DNA of 64,000 bases from Bugulina stolonifera. Taxonomy: Eukaryota > Bryozoa > Gymnolaemata > Cheilostomatida > Bugulidae. A program made the position numbers and the translations under genes. Position 1 is the stretch's first letter. Each line of letters opens with the position of its first letter. The notes under the pieces are model-generated. The model was not told where the DNA came from and made no database searches. It saw only the letters and a list, made by a program, of their open reading frames with translations. Shown here in pieces: positions 57,650 to 64,000 of the stretch. The stretch spans positions 13,402,501-13,466,500 of the forward strand of contig OW285190.1 of NCBI GenBank assembly GCA_935421135.1, given 5' to 3'.

Positions 57650-60600
57650 TTATACCATCATTTGTCTGGGTGGACTCCGACCTGAATGCCTTGATTTATC
57701 AGGAGGAAAAGGAGGCGGTAAGCTGTATGTGGGAGGAGGCGGCTTCCGAGCAGGTTTTATAACATCTGGGTATTGTTGTTCATCTCTAGTAATCACCTCA
57801 CTTTCAAAGAGATCGTTGAATTGACCATCAGTGTCATCAGTAGTTTCGACTTCTTCAGCCATCAATTTCGGCGATCGTGGAGCATAGAGATTACCGTCTG
57901 CATCGAAACGAGATCTACCTTTGTACTTCCTGTGATGTCTCACCACGGCAAGAATAACCAAAACGATAATTAATATGATCAGGATGATTGCGCACGGAAT
58001 TGCGATCTTTTCTGCAAGCAGAGGATCTGTAGTCACCACTACTTGACTAGACGGTACACTCTGTGCTATAGTAGAAGTTGTGGGTAGTGTTGTGGTTGTT
58101 GCTGTTGTTACATTGTTGACTGTAGTAGCTTCTACAGTAGTAGTTGTAACTGTGGTCTCAGCACTGAACTCTGAGCATATGCCCACCAGTTCAACAGTTA
58201 CTGACGAAATGAGAAAGTGAGATAAAGATTGTGCAAACTTGTTTTCTTTCAACATTGACCAATAAAGCTGTCTAATTGACTCGATAGGGCATGTGTAAGG
58301 AGAGAGAATCGAGTTGTTACTCCATCTAATTGTAACCAATGGTGCAGTTACATTCAACACTGTCACTGCTGAAATATCAGAGTTGAAGTAGCTGGTAATG
58401 TTACCAACCCACCATATAACATGATTGGTATCTCGTGTAAACAAATACAAATCTGTTACGATTGTCATCACAAATCTATGTGAAACACTGGGCAAGTTCT
58501 CAGTATTTATTCTGACTGTTAACGGGGCGTCCACCGACAGTCCTTCCTTATTAACTGCTCTGATTATATAGGTTTGGTTAACTGCTGAAATGTCAGTGTA
58601 GGGATGTACTGCCAAGCCATAAACCAATTGCCTGCTGGAAGATATCTGGAGCCAGCTAGACCTGAGCAGAGCCTGCAAGGATGGTATGAAATCATATTAC
58701 ATATTACATAAATACTTATGACTTATTGGAAATTTGACATGTACATGTATGTGTACAATCAACTCCTCATTGATAATCAGTGAGTCAAGTGAGTTTTCTA
58801 TGTTCTAAGAAAAAATTTGCTAACCTGTCCTCCATTCTCTAGCATTGTAAGAGAAAGGGACCGTGTTGGGCCATCTTTAAAGTCATAGAACGTTCCTTCT
58901 GGTATTCTGAACTCCTTGTACACACCAGCAGTTACGAGCAGCTCTGGAAGTGAGTTTAATATCACAGGATGCCGTGGTTGTGTAACTACAAACATATTCA
59001 TTAGATTACAAGGTTGACTTCTTACTATTATTATTATTATAGATACTACTATCTATATGCTACAATTGCATACATGTATGATGTTGGCATATACTGTAGT
59101 AAGATAGTCCATTTTATACATACAGATTTACATTATTGATGGTTGATTTACTTACTTGTAGTAGTTGGTGTTGTGGTGGTAGTGGTTACAGTAGTTGGAA
59201 CTGTTGTTGTTGTAGTAGTTGTTGTGGTAGAGGTTTTAGTTGACGTCATATACTCACTACATATTCCCTGTAGCTTGAGGTCTATTGAAGTTATCAAGTA
59301 TTGTGGAAGGCTACGGACTAAGCCCCCTCCATTTACAATACTAAATTCCTTGTAAATATCAGGGCCAGGACAAATGTAAGGAGGATCAATGTTATTTATG
59401 GTGTTATTAGACCAGCCGATTTTAACTGAACCTTCTTCTAGTGTTGCCACGGTAACAGATTCCATAGCCGAGTTAAAGTAGCGAGTAACATTCCCCAACC
59501 ACCAGATAATGTGCTGAAGTTCATTGGTGAATAGTGTGAAGTCAGTCACAATCTGCATATTAAATGTATGCGACACTCTAAGCATGTTATCAGGTGATAC
59601 TTTGATAACAAGTTCTGAGTTAACGGCATTCCCATGTGAGTCTGCAGCTTGGATGAGGTAGCTTGTTTCAGTTTGCCCACTCCAGTAAGGATTAGCAGCC
59701 AATCCATACACCACCTGCCGAGCTGAATCAAACTGCAGCCATGAACTCTTGGCTAACGTCTGAAAATGGGGATAGTTATAAAATTTCATTCTATGCAATG
59801 GTTAACTTTCAGTTCTGAAGACCTGAGGTCATAGGTTCAAGTCCTCGCATGTCTGTCATGTAAAGTAAGCTCTTACTAAGAACCCAGATTCATTCCATTG
59901 GTCATACAACCTTATGCTTAAAAGGTCTGTTGAATGAGATTGCTTAATGCAAAAGTGTAAATGTAAACAATGAAAAATCAAAATCAAATGTGTTTAGATT
60001 ACAAAAAGTTGCAGTTATTCGTACTGTTCAAAGTGTCAAGGACCGTAGCACATACCTGTTTGTTACTGTCAAGTAGAGACAGACTAAGATTTCTGGTAAG
60101 TCCATCTTGTAGATCCAAGAAGGTATTTTCAGGTATCTGATATTCAAAGTACACACCGGAACTGACTGTCAGCATGTCCAATGTGGATACTACCATTGGT
60201 TGTGGGTCTGGTGTTACAGCTGTAACATAAAGTGAATAACAGTGATATACTTTTCTGCGCATTACACACAACAAAATACACAATCAGTTGCATTACTTAT
60301 AAATATCACATACTTGTTGTGGTAGGTATCGTGGTGGTAGCGGATGTAGTAGATGGTGTGGTAGTTGGTGTTGTACTTGTAGTTATTGGTGTAGTACTTG
60401 TGGTAATTGGTGTAGTAGACGTAGTACTAGTAGTTTCAAACCCTTCACAGATACCTTGGAGTGTGAGTTGAACTGACTCAATGATAAAGTGACTCAGTGA
60501 GGATACGAATGACTCATTTTTCAGCTGATTAAAGTTGGAATATATCTGAGAGAGAGGACAGATATATGGTGGATTTATATTGTTAATTGAGTTGTTAGAC

Positions 60601-63600
60601 CAAGATATGACCAACCCAGGAGATGGGCTGTTCTCGATGTTTAGTGTAGTGATATCATCAAAGCTCGCGCTGAAGTAGGCGGTTACGTTACCCACCCACC
60701 ATATGGTGTGAGAGAGTTCACTGGTAAAGAGGCTATAGTCTGTAAGGATTCTCATACTATAGAAGTGTGACACTCTAACAAGAGAGGCTGTTGATATACT
60801 GAGAGCTAGACTCGTCTCCACCTGGTTACCATGTCTGTCAGAGGCTCTTAGAATATAGGTGTACTGAGTTTTATCTCCGGACCAATATGGTGGTACAGTC
60901 AGTCCATATACCATCTGCTTCTCTCTGTTGAACTGTATCCATGAGTCTATGGCTAGCGGCTGTAATTAAAAGTAGATTCCTACATCATACAGGTAAACTA
61001 AAGTGAGTACATGTAAGTTTATTAACCAGTTTAAATTTGTTGATTTCGTTCAATAGATTCAAGTACCACTCATTCCAGGTGTGGAAGAAGGGCTCCCTTA
61101 ATAACGACATGCCTGGTGTTATATTCTACAATGAACTGTCTTTACAACATGGCTAATCTCATATAAAGAAATGCTATACTTCATATCTTTTTACTCATCG
61201 CTGAATACCAGGAATTTTAGTTGATATGAAGTTGGCCATTGTAGACGGATGGCGTAGGTGAACTCAAATGAAAGTCTTGGAGTTGAGTGCCAAGTTAGTG
61301 GTGCTAAGAATCTTAAAATGTTCGGGTACAATATGTACTTGACTACGTTACAATTATGGCAAGCACGTTGATGCTCTCTTCTGTTTCAGTTTAACACGTT
61401 GCTGGCATTGTGAAGTAAAACTGGAATGTATTCGGGATGCATGCGGTTGTTGACAATGTAAGAAGCCTGACTGAGCCTATGCTAAGAAGTTACAGTGAAT
61501 AACGCAAGAGTGGTACAGGACACTGTATCAGTGTTGCATTACAGACAGACACATATAAGTAAACAAGTTAGTTTAAGAGAACAGCCCAGACCTGGGGGTT
61601 ATTACACTGAGCATTGAAGCTAAGGGTTCAGGGTTTGAATCCCATGAAGGTCATTGACGGTCCTAGTAAGGGTATCTACTAACAATTGCTCCTGTGTGTC
61701 GTTAATTTGTTGCTATGTCGGCTGCACAACAAAGACAGCCTTCCAATCGCCCAGAAGACAAACGCAAACAGACCTCTCAAATCCCTGTCCTTATCATCTA
61801 GGATTGATTACTGGAAGCGAAGCAGTAAAGAGTGCGTCACTGACCCTCTATTACCGTGATCACTGTATTTGTGCCAACCAAATGAAGAAGACTTCGTAGG
61901 CCAGAGAATTGGGACGTAAGAGCATCTATAATAAACCACGATCAAATAAAATAACATGTACCTGTTTACTATTGTCAAGTAAAGATAGATCCAGATTTCT
62001 GGTAAGTCCATCCTGTAGATCCAAGAAGGTATTTTCTGGTATCTGATATTCAAAGTACACACCAGAACTGACTGTCAGCATATCCAATGTAGACACTACC
62101 ATTGGTTGTGGGTCTGGTGTTACAGCTGTAACATAAAGTAGATACAAGTTATTACAATTAATAAAATATATCAAAAGACTAGTAAGTCACAAAAACCATG
62201 GAACAGGTTCACATAGTGCAGATAGTTAGCAATTGCATGAATTGACTATATCTCCATATTAAACTGACATACTTGTTGTGGTAGGTGTCGTGGTGGTAGT
62301 AGATGTAGTGGATGGTGTGGTAGTTGGTGTTGTACTTGTAGTTATTGGTGTAGTACTTGTGGTAGTTGGTGTAGTAGACGTAGTACTAGTAGTTTCAAAC
62401 CCTTCACAGATACCTTGGAGTGTGAGTTCAACTGACTCAATGATAAAGTGACTCAGTGAGGATACGAATGACTCATTCTTCAGCTGATTAAAGTTGGAAT
62501 ATATCTGAGAGAGAGGACAGATATATGGTGGATTTATATTATTAATTGAGTTGTTAGACCAAGATATGACCAACCCAGGAGATGGGCTGTTCTCGATGTT
62601 TAGTGTAGTGATATCATTAAAGCTTGCGTTGAAGTAGGCGGTCACGTTACCCACCCACCATATGGTGTGAGAGAGTTCACTGGTAAAGAGGCTATAGTCT
62701 GTGAGGATTCTCATACTATAGAAGTGTGACACTCTAACAAGAGAGGCTGTTGATACACTGAGAGTTAGACTTGTCTCCACCTGGTTACCATGCCTGTCGG
62801 ATGCCCTGATAATATAGCTGTACCGAGTTTTATCTCCGGACCAATATGGTGGTACAGTCAGTCCATACACCATCTGTTTCTCTCTGTTGAACTGTATCCA
62901 TGAGTCTATGGCTAGTGGCTGTAATTACAATTAGAACTCTTTATCATACAGGTACAATTCAAGTATAAAACACTATTACTTCCTATTTTTGGGAAGTATG
63001 TTTGTATGTTTTATTAACTTCAACTATAACTCATCTATTCCATCTACTTTTATTGACTACAGACATGGAAAGACTATCCCAAAGTATGGAGACAGGTCTC
63101 CTTTGAGTTATCATTACCTGTGTTACAGCTGCACTGCTACCATGTACTAAATGCCTATATAAACACAATAAGATGGAAAACATTGAAATGAGTGTGTAGC
63201 ACACACCTGTTTGCTACTGTCAAGTAGAGACAGACTAAGATTTCTGGTAAGTCCATCCTGTAGATCCAAGAAGGTATTTTCTGGTATCTGATATTCAAAG
63301 TAGACACCAGAACTGACTGTCAGTATATTCAATGTAGATACTACCATTGGTTGTGGGTCTGGTGTTACAGCTGTAACATAAAGCGGATAACAGTTGCTAC
63401 AATGTATCGACTTTGGACTGTTAAAATAGCACAACATACTCATCACAAGTCTGTCATTTACAAGTATACATGTGTTTAATCTTTACATGGATGAACTATA
63501 ACCCCGACAGTAAATTTACATACTTGTTGTAGTCGGTGTTATGGTGGTAGTGGATGTAGTAGATGGTGTGGTAGTTGGTGTAGTACTTGTAGTTATTGGT

Positions 63601-64000
63601 GTAGTACTTGTGGTAATTGGTGCAGTCGGCATCACTGTAGTGAAATCTTCACAAACACCCTGTAGCTCTAGAGAGACGGATCTAATAAGATACTGACCAA
63701 GAGATGTACGGAAACTATCATGTTTGAGCTGACCTAAGACAGCGTGGATATCGGACAGCGGACATGTATAGGGCGGTATTATATTGTTAATTGTATTGTT
63801 AGACCATCTGATGGCTATGGACGTCCTTGACACATTATATACTTCTAACAGTCTTATTGAGTCTAGCGAGTCGTTGAAGAAGTCAGTGACATTTCCTGCC
63901 CACCACAGCGAATGCTCGATGCCTGAGGTGAACAGGACATAATCTGTTCGAATGTTCACCTCAAATATATGTGATACTTTGAACAGTTGATCAGATAGCA
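57650..64000 (-). CDS. dystroglycan-like membrane protein with tandem CADG + S72/SEA modules (5' end outside window)
   Basis: Exons in transcript order: 64000-63524 (partial), 63370-63207, 62918-62273, 62125-61962, 60959-60314, 60219-60056, 59759-59156, 58985-58825, 58672-57650; about 1348 residues in one frame. Each module has a cadherin-like dystroglycan (CADG) domain (YFEYQIPENTFLDLQDG, then SWIQFNREKQMVYGL and ASDRHGNQVETSL); an S72/SEA-like domain (TDYSLFTSELSHTIWWVGN, WSNNSINN, and a Cys pair in ICP and GIC matching the disulfide pair of beta-dystroglycan); and a Thr/Pro/Ser linker likely O-glycosylated. After the last module come a Thr-rich stalk, a membrane helix (IPCAIILIILIIVLVILAVV), a basic stop-transfer RHHRKYKGR and a tail with PPPPTYSLPPPFPP, containing a PPxY motif like the dystrophin-binding end of dystroglycan. 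Dystroglycan normally has a single S72 domain; here at least five are seen. The gene is named by domain similarity only; orthology to DAG1 is not shown. Confidence 0.85.
59795..59900 (+). mobile_element. possible tRNA-derived SINE head
   Basis: A box-B-like TAGGTTCAAGTCCTC (near 59832) follows a box-A-like ATGGTTAACT (near 59797). It lies in an intron of the dystroglycan-like gene. Weak; no second copy was recognised. Confidence 0.3.
61590..61740 (+). mobile_element. possible tRNA-derived SINE
   Basis: Contains a box-B-like GGGTTTGAATCCC near 61630 within the large intron between the exons at 60959 and 61962 of the dystroglycan-like gene. Box A is not clear. Confidence 0.3.

Noticed and set aside
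59143..60471. Val-rich open frames on the plus strand (59143-59355, 60232-60471)
   Set aside because: Antisense shadows of the Thr-rich linkers encoded by ACN repeats on the minus strand.

Overview
This is nuclear DNA from an animal. The genes have many short introns with GT-AG borders and AATAAA poly(A) signals. The gene set is metazoan: PAQR3-type receptor, antiquitin (ALDH7A1), nucleoporin NUP153, ribosomal protein L4 with U18 snoRNAs in its introns, a plakin-repeat protein and a dystroglycan-like receptor. The window is AT-rich and compact (eight protein genes in 64 kb, introns mostly 80-1000 bp). The gene style and the divergence from vertebrate relatives fit a non-bilaterian animal, most likely a demosponge, but that placement is inference from reading alone.

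Layout: 1-6130 (+) is the 3' part of a 14-exon gene of unknown function, with one probable GC-AG intron and one probable 5-nt microexon. 7746-10339 (+) is a seven-transmembrane PAQR3-like gene. 11377-19969 (-) is ALDH7A1 in 14 exons; its terminal exon lies in a near-identical 349-bp tandem duplication, and its introns hold a 34-bp minisatellite, a SINE pair and a TTAA-flanked transposon. It shares a roughly 0.6-kb head-to-head promoter region with NUP153 (20584-26301, +), whose zinc-finger block has expanded to eight tandem RanBP2-type fingers. About 26.3-37.0 kb is gene-poor. 36988-42662 (+) encodes an SH3 protein with a long disordered tail. 44210-46838 (+) is RPL4, with a U18-type C/D snoRNA in each of introns 2, 3 and 4. 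47871-52919 (+) is a small plakin-repeat protein. 53677-56675 (+) is an acidic disordered protein of unknown function. 57650-64000 (-) is the 3' part of a large dystroglycan-like type I membrane protein.

The most notable system is that last gene. Each repeated module has a dystroglycan-type cadherin-like (CADG) domain, then a peptidase S72/SEA-like domain, then a Thr-rich mucin-like linker. Four complete modules and one partial module are visible, upstream of one transmembrane helix and a proline-rich tail with a PPxY motif. The modules are two-exon cassettes with phase-1 borders. Only the penultimate module keeps a Gly-Ser pair at the position where dystroglycan cleaves itself.

The genes do not form an obvious pathway; they look like an ordinary mixed eukaryotic neighbourhood. 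Short hairpin elements with arms like AGAAGTTGTCTTCTC are scattered through introns and intergenic DNA across the window. All exon borders were placed by eye from splice consensus, reading-frame phase and remembered family conservation; no alignment or transcript data were available.
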